Shown in pieces: positions 45,193-54,248 of a stretch of 64,000 nt of DNA. The stretch comes from Arthrobacter oryzae (GTDB taxonomy: Bacteria; Actinomycetota; Actinomycetes; Actinomycetales; Micrococcaceae), in NCBI RefSeq assembly GCF_030812315.1, contig NZ_JAUSSM010000010.1, forward strand, positions 1 through 64,000, in the 5' to 3' direction. A program made the position numbers and the translations under genes. The stretch's first letter is position 1. Every line of letters starts with the position of its first letter. The notes beneath the pieces were generated by a model that searched no databases, was not told the DNA's origin, and saw only the letters and a program-made list of their open reading frames with translations.

Positions 45193-46004
45193 AGTAGCCA
45201 GAGTTCGTTCGCTGAAACGGACGCTACGCAGGCTGCCATTACCGTAGCGTTATTGCCATCGACCAGGCCCCGGGCACGGAGTGCAAAAGCGGACGACTTC
45301 GGCCTGGGGTGGTCGTGAGCCCGTGTGGGTGGTCGGGAGCGATCCCTCCGGCTGCGGCATCGAGGACTCGGCTCCGACCAGTGCGGCTGCGATGGTGGGA
45401 CGCGTCAGGAGATTCCGCTCTATTCGCATGTCACAGCAAAGCTGCTGACGGTGAAATCGCGATGCCTTTGGCATCGAGCATGTGGTTCTCGATGTGGGCG
45501 GTCTTGGCCAGAAGGCCCTGATGCGTGTCTTTTCCGGGCCTGGTGCGCCCGGCCCGCAGCCCTTTTCGCGCATGATGCCCCCACGGTCAGTGCAGGGACC
45601 CTCACCGCGCGTCCAGCGGCAGGGTCAGCTGATCGCGGCCGGCTCAGCCGAGGCTCGGGAGAGCTTCAACGCCCGGAAAAGCCACACCACAAGAAGTGGT
45701 TGGGGCGATCTATTTACCCACAGGTCTGAGGGTGCCTGAGATGGGGGCCACGGCCAACGGACAGCCGGCTGACCACTCCGGCAGAGCTTTAGAACGATTG
45801 TCAGACTCCGGAGTGGACTATCTCTTTAGAACCAGCGTGTGACGGTTGGTACTCCTGAGCCTCAAGGGTGCTACTGACCACGCATATTCCTCCTCGGGAA
45901 ACTGCCAGATGACGCAGGCCATTGACAGCCCGCGCCTGACTGCGGAAAGTCATTCCTACATCTGTTCCAGCTCTTCAGACCCACGCTGGATTTTGGGGGT
46001 ACCC
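45193..46004. other. no confident gene
   Basis: About 800 bases between the unknown operon and the SARP gene. Overlapping frames at 45300-45740 on both strands are GC-driven and match nothing I know. A dyad-rich stretch near 45780-45840 may include the SARP promoter, but no clear boxes were found. Confidence 0.4.
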
Positions 46005-46736
46005 ATGGGCAACGACGGCTATGGTTTTCAGTTAAGCCTGCTTCAATCGTGGCAACTTCTCCGCGGCACCGACATCGTACACGTTGCAGCACGGCAACAA
46101 CGACTCATCACTGCGCTGGCCATCAACGGGCCCCGTCCCCGAGGTTTTCTCGTCGGTTTATTGTGGCCTGAGTGTCGCGAGCCCAGGGCACTCGAAAGCT
46201 TGCGCGTTAGCATCCATCTCATCTCGCGGCAGGTCCCAGGCCTGCTCATCAATGGTGGGGCGGTGCTGTCGCTAAGCGAACTGGTCGACGTCGACCTCCA
46301 CCGAGTCCGCGCCCAGATCCGGGAACTGAGCCGAGCTGGACTTAATGGAAACGTGGCCTCATGCCTGCACCAGCTACGGGACGCCGACTTGCTCCCGGGC
46401 TGGTACGACGACTGGGTGCTCTTCGAACAGAGCAGATTGCGGCAGGACCGGCTTCACGCATTTCAGATCATCGCTCGCGAGTCGCTCAAGCGATGTGACT
46501 GTGACTCCGCCGTGGCTGCGTCGGAGGCAGCACTGGAAATCGAACCGCTCTATGAAAGTGCCCTTGGACTTCTCATTCAGGCTCAAAGGCAGCAGGGCAA
46601 CTATGCTGCGGCGGTCCAGGCCTTCGAGAAATACCAAGCGAAGCTGGATGAAGACATGGGGCTTGTGCCTTCGGACGCCATTCGGCGCTTCATAGCGGAC
46701 ATTTCGTCACAACCAGGCGCCAAGAGAACGACCTAG
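46005..46736 (+). CDS. SARP-type transcriptional activator (wHTH + BTAD)
   Basis: This is a 243-residue regulator. The start is ATG 46005, preceded by GGGGG; the frame is open back to 45846. An OmpR-like winged-helix domain (VAARQQRLITALAINGPRPR, then GLLWPE) occupies about residues 1-110. The bacterial transcriptional activator domain (LLPGWYDDWVLFEQSRLRQ, then AVQAFEKYQAKLDEDMGL) fills the rest. SARP proteins activate secondary-metabolite or surface-structure operons in actinobacteria. It is divergent from the unknown four-gene operon, which is its most likely target. Confidence 0.88.
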   Translation: MGNDGYGFQLSLLQSWQLLRGTDIVHVAARQQRLITALAINGPRPRGFLVGLLWPECREPRALESLRVSIHLISRQVPGLLINGGAVLSLSELVDVDLHRVRAQIRELSRAGLNGNVASCLHQLRDADLLPGWYDDWVLFEQSRLRQDRLHAFQIIARESLKRCDCDSAVAASEAALEIEPLYESALGLLIQAQRQQGNYAAAVQAFEKYQAKLDEDMGLVPSDAIRRFIADISSQPGAKRTT

Positions 46737-46984
46737 ACCTTGTCTGGGGGGTTGGTTTGGCCAGACAGCCACTGGTGCACCACGCTTAGCACCTTGTCCG
46801 GATCCGCGGTGGAGACAGTTCTGGGTTCACCGCTTGGGTCTTCGCCGTACGTAATCCTGGCACGAAGACTTGGCGTCTGGTCTGGTTCGTGCCATGTGCG
46901 GATGACTAGCGTGCTCATGGACGGCATCGCCGTGTCTGATTCGTCTTCATGGGAGATTCCTGGCGGACGATCATCGTTGGTCAT
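46733..46984 (-). CDS. small hypothetical protein
   Basis: This is an 83-residue acidic protein (MPSMSTLVIRTWHEPDQTPS, then VSTADPDKVLSVVHQWLSG) with a beta-rich core. It converges on the SARP gene with a 4-base overlap of stops. Similar short proteins are often found beside SARP or LuxR regulators in actinobacteria, but no function is known. Confidence 0.6.
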   Translation of the reverse strand: MTNDDRPPGISHEDESDTAMPSMSTLVIRTWHEPDQTPSLRARITYGEDPSGEPRTVSTADPDKVLSVVHQWLSGQTNPPDKV

Positions 46985-47392
46985 GCTATTTCACCTTACT
47001 TTGAGCGCATCCGCCGTGGTTTTTTAGCCGAGAGCCGCTGTGGACGTCCCGCCAACAATTGGACTCGGCAACCGGACGTCCCCGGCTGCTTTGATCCTTC
47101 TGCACATGAATCAGGAATCAGATTACGTTTACTAAAGGTTTGCTCAAGATCGTCGGCGCTGGCTGACTCAATGTGAGCGTACGTTGCGGCCCTGCGTATG
47201 GACGCACTGATGGTAGCGCGTCCGTAACGCCTCAAGTGCTCAAATGGTTGAGGTCTCAGACGCTGTTCCGATGGTGCTCAACAGGGTGATGCCACACGCT
47301 TTCGACATGTCGGTGCCACTCGCGAGTATTTAGCGATCACCCTTCTCCAAGCGGGTGGTTTGCATCATCGACACCGGGTCGGGGAGGAAGTC
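46985..47392. other. intergenic region, nothing recognised
   Basis: About 400 bases. It should hold divergent promoters for the flanking small genes. Only short frames are present (the 79-residue minus-strand frame at 46996-47235 lacks a start context). No repeat or RNA was seen. Confidence 0.5.
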
Positions 47393-47871
47393 GTGAAGGA
47401 TCAAGAGGCTCGTCAGAGACTGACCGAGAATATTGAGCTGCGACAGTCAGCGATCAAGCTTCTTCTGCGACAGGACGGCCCTCGTCGGAACAGGCTGGCC
47501 ACGACAAGCGTGGTTGGTAGCGCGTTGGCTGCGGGCTTTACAGCGGGCCCCGCATTTGGCGGGCCCAAGTTCGCTGCGGGGGTCCAAGGAGCACTGACGT
47601 TGGAACAAAGTTCCATAGTTTGGCAGGTGCTCTGTTTGGCAGCGATGCTGATGTCCGTCGTCGCTGCTGTGTCGACCAACTTGGCTAACTCGCACTCAGT
47701 GGCCGCAAAGGTCAGTGCAGCAGAGGCCTGCAATGCCCAGTTCGAGGGTTGCAAACGGCGTTGAACTTCGGACGCCTCCCTTTGGAAGATGCCATTCAGC
47801 TCTTTCAGCAATACACGACCCAAGTAGCGTTCGTAGACGATGCGGAAGACAAGACTACTTCACCGCGGTGA
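47393..47871 (+). pseudogene. two-TM membrane protein, frameshifted
   Basis: From GTG 47393 (GGGGAGG 5 bases upstream) a helical N-terminus is followed by two hydrophobic segments (TTSVVGSALAAGFTAGPAFG and IVWQVLCLAAMLMSVVAAVS). The frame ends early at 47764. One base more in the GGG run near 47748 would continue it as EGLQTALNFGRLPLEDAIQL and VAFVDDAEDKTTSPR to 47871, clearly the true C-terminus. It recalls SLATT/DUF4231-like small membrane proteins, which can be part of conflict systems, but the assignment is weak. Confidence 0.65.
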
Positions 47872-48028
47872 CGAACGTTAGGTCGGAACCGGCAGTAGAG
47901 ACAAGGGTTTTCCGCAACCGGTCTGCCCTACTTCGGTGGATACTTTGCAGCAGGGTATCTGCCAGGGCTGCCAAGAGCCGCGCACATTCGAAGTCGAGTG
48001 CCGGCGGTCGGGAACGGAGGAAATTGAT

Positions 48029-49234
48029 GTGTGGACAATGTCCACACTTTGGGCTTCGGACTGGGCCGTACTGGTGGCGGACTGGGCCGGATTCGGGATG
48101 TTTCCGGAGGACCCCAGTCGTTGCAGGGGCGGGAATGCAGTTCGAGTCCCACCTCGGGCACGCATAACCCCTCGTCAGAGGGGTTTTTGCTTTAATGTGT
48201 GGACATTCATTCTCGACGCGTCCCCTGACGCTGTTCGCGGTCTGGGCCTGGCGCCGCGGTCGCCTATTCGGTTGTGTGGGTGGCGGGGTCAGGCCCCTGG
48301 CTGATGGGCCCTCCGCTTGCTGGAATCTGGGGTATGTGCCGTCCTATCTGGCAGTTCCGATGGCCGGTTGTTGGCCCTCACTAGTTCATGGCCACGAGTT
48401 GTGCTGACGACATGACCAAGCCGAATTGTCTTCGAGGATCTTCCTCGGATAGCTGCTTGCTGCGAGCCAGACAGAGGACGCTCATGGCGTGTCTGTCCGG
48501 CCAAAGGGGGTGTGCAAATTGTGCACGCGTTTGTGCACGGGGTGGCTTTCGACCCGCATTTTGATCCCTTTCTCATGGTTCTGCCCTCACCACTTCATGC
48601 AGGTCTCTGTTGCAGGCGACATGACTTTGCGGCCCCGGATCGTAGGTTTCGTTGGACGTTCCGGGTTCAGCGGGAACGTCTTTGGGGTCATCTGTGGCTG
48701 GCGTACGATCCGTCACAGAGTCCAGGTGTGTGGGACCGGGGCTGTTGTTTCCGGGGCCGTTGCTGGTTTGGTTGATCAGTGCGACCTGTCCATAGTTGGA
48801 CGCCGCGGCTATCGTCTTCCTCCCATGCATAGGGTCAGGGCCGTTCCCGCTAAGAAAGGCGTCCCGAGCAAACTTGCGGTAGACGAGGCGGCTGCCGCGC
48901 CTCTCAGAGACGGGCACGTCACCGACGGTCATTCCGCTGAACACAGCGACGATCACGTTGGCGGCACTGGCGTCGTGGACGAGGTAGTCGGCCGCTGGGG
49001 CACCGGATGTGTCTGTCAGATTTGTGCGTCGTTCTGATAGCGGAGTCACCGCTGGGTTTGAGGGTCCGGAGGGCACTTGGGGAACCGGGAGCGGTCCAAA
49101 GTTTCGCGAGGAAATAAGAGACGGAGGAGCGCCGAACGAAACTTTGGATCGTGAGCGGCGCGTAGCGCCCTGGTTGCGTGGAGGAGCTGCCCAGCGATGA
49201 TGGGGATCAGAATGACAAACAGCGCAGTTGCTTA
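48029..49234 (+). repeat. non-coding module, copy C (att-like)
   Basis: The 1.2-kb partner of copy A, colinear from end to end. Palindrome GTGTGGACAATGTCCACAC is at 48029-48047, the tRNA-like end at 48140-48160, the terminator at 48168-48188, the half-site at 48197, and the second dyad GTGTGCAAATTGTGCACGC at 48510-48528. The tail (48530-49234) aligns with 11245-11942. Substitutions are spread evenly and change any frame, so it is conserved as DNA. It directly precedes the P450 island. Confidence 0.85.
48140..48160 (+). other. tRNA-Leu-like 3' end, copy C (att core)
   Basis: GTTCGAGTCCCACCTCGGGCA, identical in all three copies, is followed 7 bases later by the CCCCTCGTCAGAGGGG terminator. The upstream T-stem half (ATGCAG) does not pair. 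Confidence 0.6.
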
Positions 49235-49564
49235 CTGATCGGAGGGGCAGGCGGCAGAACGGAAAACTGTCCCCCTACGTGCGGCGTTCATGGATATATC
49301 CCGGCATGTACGGCGGTCAGCCGGCTCGGCCGCTCCCAACTCTTGCGCCGTTGGAAGGGGCAAGAAACGCGGTGGGATTTCGGACAACAAATCCAATATT
49401 CTCAGTCCGGTCCCGCTGTAACGCCGCCCATCCGAGCTCGGGAGAACAGGTTCGGATCGGGACTGCTGATCATCACTTAGGACTGCTGTTGGCGAAGCTC
49501 TCAAGCGTTCCCGGTGCTGCGGAGATGATCCTGTCCCCGAGGATGTTGGGTAGCGCCGGGGCTC
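49235..49564. other. no confident gene
   Basis: About 330 bases between repeat copy C and the SDR pseudogene. Short frames on both strands match nothing recognised. Confidence 0.5.
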
Positions 49565-50549
49565 TTAGGCGCCGAGGTCCGCGGGGTTCATGTCCTTGAA
49601 CGCTTCCGCGACGGAAGGATTTGCCGCAATCATCTCGTCGGCGAACTGTTGGCCGGTGACGCGGTACTGGGTGAGGTCGTTGGAATCGGCGCTTAATTGG
49701 TCCGCGACCGCGGCCCATCCCTCGGGGGTGTTCTCGGCGGACTGGACCCGGGGCAGGCCAGTGAGGACCATCCGACTGGCCCGGCCGCCGCTGACCTGGA
49801 ACATGTCCCCGTGCACCGTGGTGTCCTGGTGTGAGAGGTACGTGACGAAATTTGCAATGTGCTCGGGCCCGAGCCCGTCGCGGAGGGTACGGATGATGTT
49901 CGTGTCGCTGTAGGCGCCCTCCGTCATAGGTGTCCATGCCGTGGGCATCAGGGTTGAAACCTGTATTCCAACGCGGTCTCCCTCCTGGGCAAGGGTGTTG
50001 CCCAACGCCCAGATCGCGCCCTTGGCGGCCCCATAGGCAGCGGCGCCGGGATTGGCGAGAATTCCGCTGGAGGAGACAAGGATCAGGCGGCCGGAGCCGG
50101 ATTTCACCAACTGCGGCCAGGCGGCCTGGGACAGCTCAACGGTGCCCTTGAAAGAGACGTCGAACACCTTCCAGAATTCCTCCATGGGCTGCTCCCCGAA
50201 GAGGCCAACGCGGATGATCCCGGCGTTGTTGACTACGATGTCGAGGTGGCCATAGGTATCCAGGGCGGTTTGGACGATCCGGGAGGCCTCGCTGGCAACG
50301 TCATGGACATCGACGACGGCGGTTCCACCAGCGGCTTCGATCTCCTTCGCTACCTGCTCAGCATGCTCGCGCGAAACATCGTTGACCACTACCCGGGCAC
50401 CACGGGATGCGAGGGTGGTGGCGTGGGCCTTACCCATTCCTTACCCGGGCACCACGGGATGCGAGGGTGGTGGCGTGGGCCTTACCCATTCCTTGGCCGG
50501 CGCCAGTGACGATGGCAACGCGCCCTTCGAACTTAAACAATTTCGTCAT
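49565..50549 (-). pseudogene. SDR dehydrogenase broken by a 52-bp tandem duplication
   Basis: The ancestral gene began near 50549 (MTKLFKFEGRVAIVTGAGQG) and encoded a roughly 310-residue SDR. NNAG, the catalytic Ser (ILVSSSG) and YGAAK are present, and the C-terminus is longer than usual. A 52-bp segment inside the Rossmann motif is repeated (50391-50442 and 50443-50494). Because 52 is not a multiple of three, the first frame ends after GARVRNG. A product from the internal ATG at 50437 would lack the cofactor loop. If the duplication were reversed the gene would be intact. It is last in line after the P450 operon, past a strong hairpin. Confidence 0.88.
50391..50494. repeat. 52-bp perfect tandem duplication
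   Basis: Two head-to-tail copies of 52 bp, starting ACCCGGGCACCACGGG and containing GGGTGGTGGCGTGGG, with no differences between copies. Perfect identity suggests a very recent slip or an assembly artefact. Confidence 0.9.
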
Positions 50550-50625
50550 CTCCTTGTGATCAGGCTTCGACAGCCCTATTAGAATCATCGGCGCCCGGAC
50601 AGGGGCCGACAAGGCTATTACGGGT

Positions 50626-50666
50626 CTGGGCCGGGGCCACGCCCAAGGGGCGCTGCCCCGGCCCAG
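50626..50666 (-). terminator. strong GC-rich hairpin after EthD gene
   Basis: CTGGGCCGGGGC (50626-50637) and GCCCCGGCCCAG (50655-50666) form a perfect 12-bp stem. The loop may pair further through CGCCC/GGGCG. There is no T-run. It separates the P450 operon from the SDR pseudogene. Confidence 0.7.
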
Positions 50667-50707
50667 TTCCGTCTATCTCAAGCCCACACCCCGGCGTGCG
50701 CTTCCGG

Positions 50708-51100
50708 TCAGGCGGACGCTACTGCCTGGGTATGGAAGGGTTCGCGCAAAGTGGATTCGGGGATCCAGGTGAATCGGTCCACCTCGAAGATTTCAAAGTG
50801 GCTGCAGAATCCGATGTCGTCCGCCGCAGCTTCCGTCCACGCCTCCGACTCGGCGATCTTGGCCTTCGACTCCTCGGAATCGAACATCATCACGACAATT
50901 GCGTCCGGCTTCGCAGCGCCTCCGATCACCGGCCAGCCTTCCTGCGAATTCTTGTTCATGAACGATTCGTACCAAACCAGACCGGGGATGCGCATTCCGA
51001 TTTTCGCGTGTACGTCCTTGTAGTGCGTGCGGAAGTCTTCGGCGCTTGTGCCGGCCCACCGGTATACCTCGAAGGCGAGGACAGGTCCCTTGGTTGACAT
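50708..51100 (-). CDS. EthD-domain protein
   Basis: This is a 130-residue protein of the EthD/dimeric alpha-beta barrel type (AFEVYRWAGTSAEDFRTHYK, then IVVMMFDSEESKAKIAES). The start is ATG 51100, with AAAGGAAA about 9 bases upstream. EthD is needed, by an unknown mechanism, for the P450-dependent ethyl tert-butyl ether pathway of Rhodococcus and recurs in P450 operons. It is the last intact gene of this operon, directly after a P450. It probably binds or isomerises a small hydrophobic intermediate. Confidence 0.8.
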   Translation of the reverse strand: MSTKGPVLAFEVYRWAGTSAEDFRTHYKDVHAKIGMRIPGLVWYESFMNKNSQEGWPVIGGAAKPDAIVVMMFDSEESKAKIAESEAWTEAAADDIGFCSHFEIFEVDRFTWIPESTLREPFHTQAVASA

Positions 51101-51178
51101 GGTGTTGTTTCCTTTCGTTGGGTTCCTCGTGTTGCGGGGCTTGCTTGGTGTGGTGCCCCGCATCCTGGCCGGGTTCGG

Positions 51179-52474
51179 CTAGGCAGGTGTGATCCGAACC
51201 GGCAGGCTCTTGGGGCCGGACAGGAAGTTCGCGGCCACGAACTGCGGTTCGCCAAGAAGCTCGACTTTCGCTAGGCGGGGGAGAAGCTCCTCGAGCAGGA
51301 CGCGCATCTCGAGCTTGGCCACGTGCTGGCCGACGCACTGATGCGGGCCGAAACCGAAGGCGAGGTGCTTGTTCGGCTTACGTGTAATGTCGAACTCGTT
51401 CGGGCGCTCAAAGACCTCCTCGTCGCGGTTCGCGGAGGGGTACATCAGCATCACGCCATCGCCGGCCGACAACTTGCGGCCGGCGAACTCGGTGTCTTCT
51501 GCCACTATCCGGAAGAAGTGCTTGACCGGCGATGCCCAGCGAAGGGCCTCGTCGACGACGCCGGGTATAAGGCTGGGATCGGCGCGCACCGCTTCGAGCT
51601 GCTCCGGATGCCGGGCGAACTGCTCGATAGCGCCCGAGATCGTCGATGACGTTGTGTCGTGTCCTGCCGTGGCGATTGCGACGTAATAACCGTTGACGAA
51701 GGACTCCGGAAGATAGTCACCGTCGACCTTGGCGTTGGCGATGAGTGAGGCGAGGTCATCCGTCGGGTTCTTCCGGCGGTCAGCGGACAGTTCGTTGAAG
51801 TAGCGGAAGAAGTCCTGGAGTGTGGCCTTCCACGCCTTCATGCTCGCGCCCTCGCCGTCCTCGGCGTCGTCCCGCTTGGAGTCGTCATCGGTGGTGCCAA
51901 AGAGGTTCTGCGTCAGGTTAAGCATCATCGGTTCGTCCTCCGGGGGGACGCCGAAAAGAGTCATGATGACCCGCAGCGGGTAATACAGCGAGAAGTCCTT
52001 AACAATGTCGACCTCCCGTTCGCCGGCCAGCAGCTTGTCGACGGAGTCACGGGCGAGCGCGCGGATCGCTTCCTCGCGTTTGCGGACATTGGCCGGCATG
52101 AACCAGGCGCTCGTCACGTTCTTGATCTTGGTGTGTTCCGGAGCGTCCATGTATGCGAGGGTGTCCTGCGTCCGCGCACCGTTGTTCGCTGCCTTGAGGT
52201 ATTCGCGCCCGGCACGGTCGACGAGGAACGGATCGGCCTTGCCGCTCGAGAAAATCTTGGGATTGCGCTCGATCTCCATGATGTCGGCGTGCTTTGTTGC
52301 TAGCCAGACGGGATCGTAGCCGTCGATCTCGGCCAGGCCCAAGGGATTGTTGGCCCTCAGCCACTCGAGCGCTGGGTAGGTGCGCGTCTGCTCCTCGGCG
52401 TAGGAGGCGGGCAGCATCACCGCCTCCGCTATGTCGTTCGGGATTCTTGCTGTGTCGGTCAAGATCTCGGTCAT
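51179..52474 (-). CDS. cytochrome P450, CYP108 (P450terp)-like, copy 1
   Basis: This is a 431-residue soluble bacterial P450. The I-helix motif is AIATAGHDTTSS, the K-helix ExxR is EALRW, and the heme thiolate is Cys380 in FGFGPHQCVGQ. The N-terminus (IPNDIAEAVMLPASY, then YPALEWLR) and tail (LEMRVLLEELLPRLAKVEL) closely follow P450terp (CYP108A1), the alpha-terpineol methyl hydroxylase. Related CYP108 enzymes oxidise p-cymene and limonene at C7. The start is ATG 52474. It takes electrons from the ferredoxin and reductase of this island. Family is well supported; substrate is inferred. Confidence 0.93.
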   Translation of the reverse strand: MTEILTDTARIPNDIAEAVMLPASYAEEQTRTYPALEWLRANNPLGLAEIDGYDPVWLATKHADIMEIERNPKIFSSGKADPFLVDRAGREYLKAANNGARTQDTLAYMDAPEHTKIKNVTSAWFMPANVRKREEAIRALARDSVDKLLAGEREVDIVKDFSLYYPLRVIMTLFGVPPEDEPMMLNLTQNLFGTTDDDSKRDDAEDGEGASMKAWKATLQDFFRYFNELSADRRKNPTDDLASLIANAKVDGDYLPESFVNGYYVAIATAGHDTTSSTISGAIEQFARHPEQLEAVRADPSLIPGVVDEALRWASPVKHFFRIVAEDTEFAGRKLSAGDGVMLMYPSANRDEEVFERPNEFDITRKPNKHLAFGFGPHQCVGQHVAKLEMRVLLEELLPRLAKVELLGEPQFVAANFLSGPKSLPVRITPA

Positions 52475-52553
52475 GGACTGTCCTTCAGATGGTCGGAATA
52501 TGGTTCTCGCAGGTCCGGGTGCGGACGGGAGCACGCCCGCACCGCGGAGACGG

Positions 52554-54197
52554 TCAGGCGTTGGCGCCCGCGGCGGCCGCCAGGTACGGGCAGGCCAAGG
52601 CTGCTGCCTGGTCGCGCGCACTGTTGATGCCGCGCAGCAGGTCCGCGGCTTTTTCGCCGATCATGATCGAGGGCGCATTGGTGTTGCCGCTCGTAATCTG
52701 CGGCATGACTGATGCGTCGGCGATGCGGAGCCCGGCAATGCCATGGACGCGCAGTTCCGCATCAACGACGCCCGTCTCCGGTGTGCCAATACGGCAGGAA
52801 CCGGCGGCATGGTACATATGCTGTGTGTCGGCGCGAACCCACTGTTCCCGTAGGGTGCCGGTGACCGTGGCGCCGGGGTTCACCTGCTCTTTCAAAACAG
52901 AACGAAGCGGCGTCTGCTGGGTCAGCTCCGAAACGAAGTCGAGGGCACGCAGGACGGCATCGACCTCGTGTTGTTGGCTCAGCAGGTTGCTGACAATACG
53001 GGGCTGAGCCGTGGGGTCCGCTGAACGAAGCGTGACGGCGCCGCGCGAGCTGGGACCGTTGTAGGACAGTCCAATGGACATACCGAGGGTGTTGGGGGAG
53101 CGGAATCCGTGATCCCAGAACCAGCCCGGCACGAAGATCATTTGAAAGTCCGGGCTGGCAAGGGCAGGATCCGAACGCCAGAAGATCGCGGCTTCGCCGG
53201 CATTGGACGTAAGAACACCGGTCCCGGAGGTGCGCCATTCTTCTGCTGCCGCGGGATCGCCGGCTACGGCAAGTGTGTTGTCGGCATCCGTGGCGTAGTG
53301 GGTCAACGTGAACGGGTGGTCCTGAAGATTTCGGCCAACCTGAGGGGAATCCAGGACGACGTCGATTCCAAGGGCGCGGAGCTCGTCTGCAGGCCCGATA
53401 CCCGAAAGCATCAGGAGCTTCGGTGTGTTGTAAGCCCCGGCGGAAAGCACGATCTCACGCCCTGCACGGGCAGTGACGACGTCGCCGCCGTGTTCGAACT
53501 CGACGCCGACCGCGCGTCCGGACTCGATGACGACCCGCCGCACGTAGGCGTTGGTCACCAGTTCGAAGTTCTGCCGGGCAAGCGCCGGCCGCAAGAAGGC
53601 GTCAGCTGAAGAGCAGCGCTGCCCATCGCGGCCAGTGACCTGGAGCAGACCCACACCCGCCTGCTGCGCACCGTTAATGTCGTCGTTGCGCTCGATGCCG
53701 AGCTGGGCCGCGGCCTCAATGTAGTTCTGCTCGTACCCGGAGAACCAGCGCTTCGTCGTAACGCCCATCGGCCCGTCGGTACCGTGGTACTCGTCCGTGA
53801 TATCGGTGTTCGCCTCGGAGCGCTTGAAGTAGGGCAGTACCTCGTCATAGGACCAACCGGTCGCCCCGTGCTCGCTCTCCCAGGAGTCGAAATCCTCGCG
53901 CGCGCCGCGCACGTAGAACATGGCGTTCAGTGAGGAACTGCCACCGAGAACCTTGCCACGCGGCAGGAACAACCTGCGGCCGGCCAAGCCGGGCTCGGGA
54001 TCGGAGTTGTAGTTCCAGTCTTTTTCTCCCTGGAAGAGGCCGGCGAACAGCAGCGGGGTGCGGATCAGGTCGTCGTCGTCGCTTCCGCCTGCTTCGAGGA
54101 GCAGGACGGTGTAGCCGTCCTCACTCAAGCGGCCGGCGACGGCACAGCCGGCCGATCCGGCGCCGACGATGATGTAGTCGTAGTCATGATCTTTCAT
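52554..54197 (-). CDS. GMC-family FAD alcohol oxidoreductase
   Basis: This is a 547-residue glucose-methanol-choline oxidoreductase. The N-terminal FAD motif is IIVGAGSAGCAVAGRL. GMC signatures are seen in GGSSSLNAMFYVRG and in the C-terminal block ITSGNTNAPSIMIGEKAADL. The catalytic His is in HMYHAAGSCRIG. It should oxidise the primary alcohol made by the P450 to an aldehyde, ahead of the ALDH encoded next to it. Confidence 0.92.
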   Translation of the reverse strand: MKDHDYDYIIVGAGSAGCAVAGRLSEDGYTVLLLEAGGSDDDDLIRTPLLFAGLFQGEKDWNYNSDPEPGLAGRRLFLPRGKVLGGSSSLNAMFYVRGAREDFDSWESEHGATGWSYDEVLPYFKRSEANTDITDEYHGTDGPMGVTTKRWFSGYEQNYIEAAAQLGIERNDDINGAQQAGVGLLQVTGRDGQRCSSADAFLRPALARQNFELVTNAYVRRVVIESGRAVGVEFEHGGDVVTARAGREIVLSAGAYNTPKLLMLSGIGPADELRALGIDVVLDSPQVGRNLQDHPFTLTHYATDADNTLAVAGDPAAAEEWRTSGTGVLTSNAGEAAIFWRSDPALASPDFQMIFVPGWFWDHGFRSPNTLGMSIGLSYNGPSSRGAVTLRSADPTAQPRIVSNLLSQQHEVDAVLRALDFVSELTQQTPLRSVLKEQVNPGATVTGTLREQWVRADTQHMYHAAGSCRIGTPETGVVDAELRVHGIAGLRIADASVMPQITSGNTNAPSIMIGEKAADLLRGINSARDQAAALACPYLAAAAGANA

Positions 54198-54248
54198 GAT
54201 GGTTTCCTCAGTTCCTGCGTTGTGGACGATCGGCGGATATAGGCTGGC

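Noticed and set aside
48573-49076. Minus-strand frame (VHDASAANVIVAVFSGMTVGD) also partly present in copy A at 11510-11707, as a conserved protein
   Set aside because: The frame is broken in copy A, and differences between copies change amino acids as often as not, so conservation is at DNA level.
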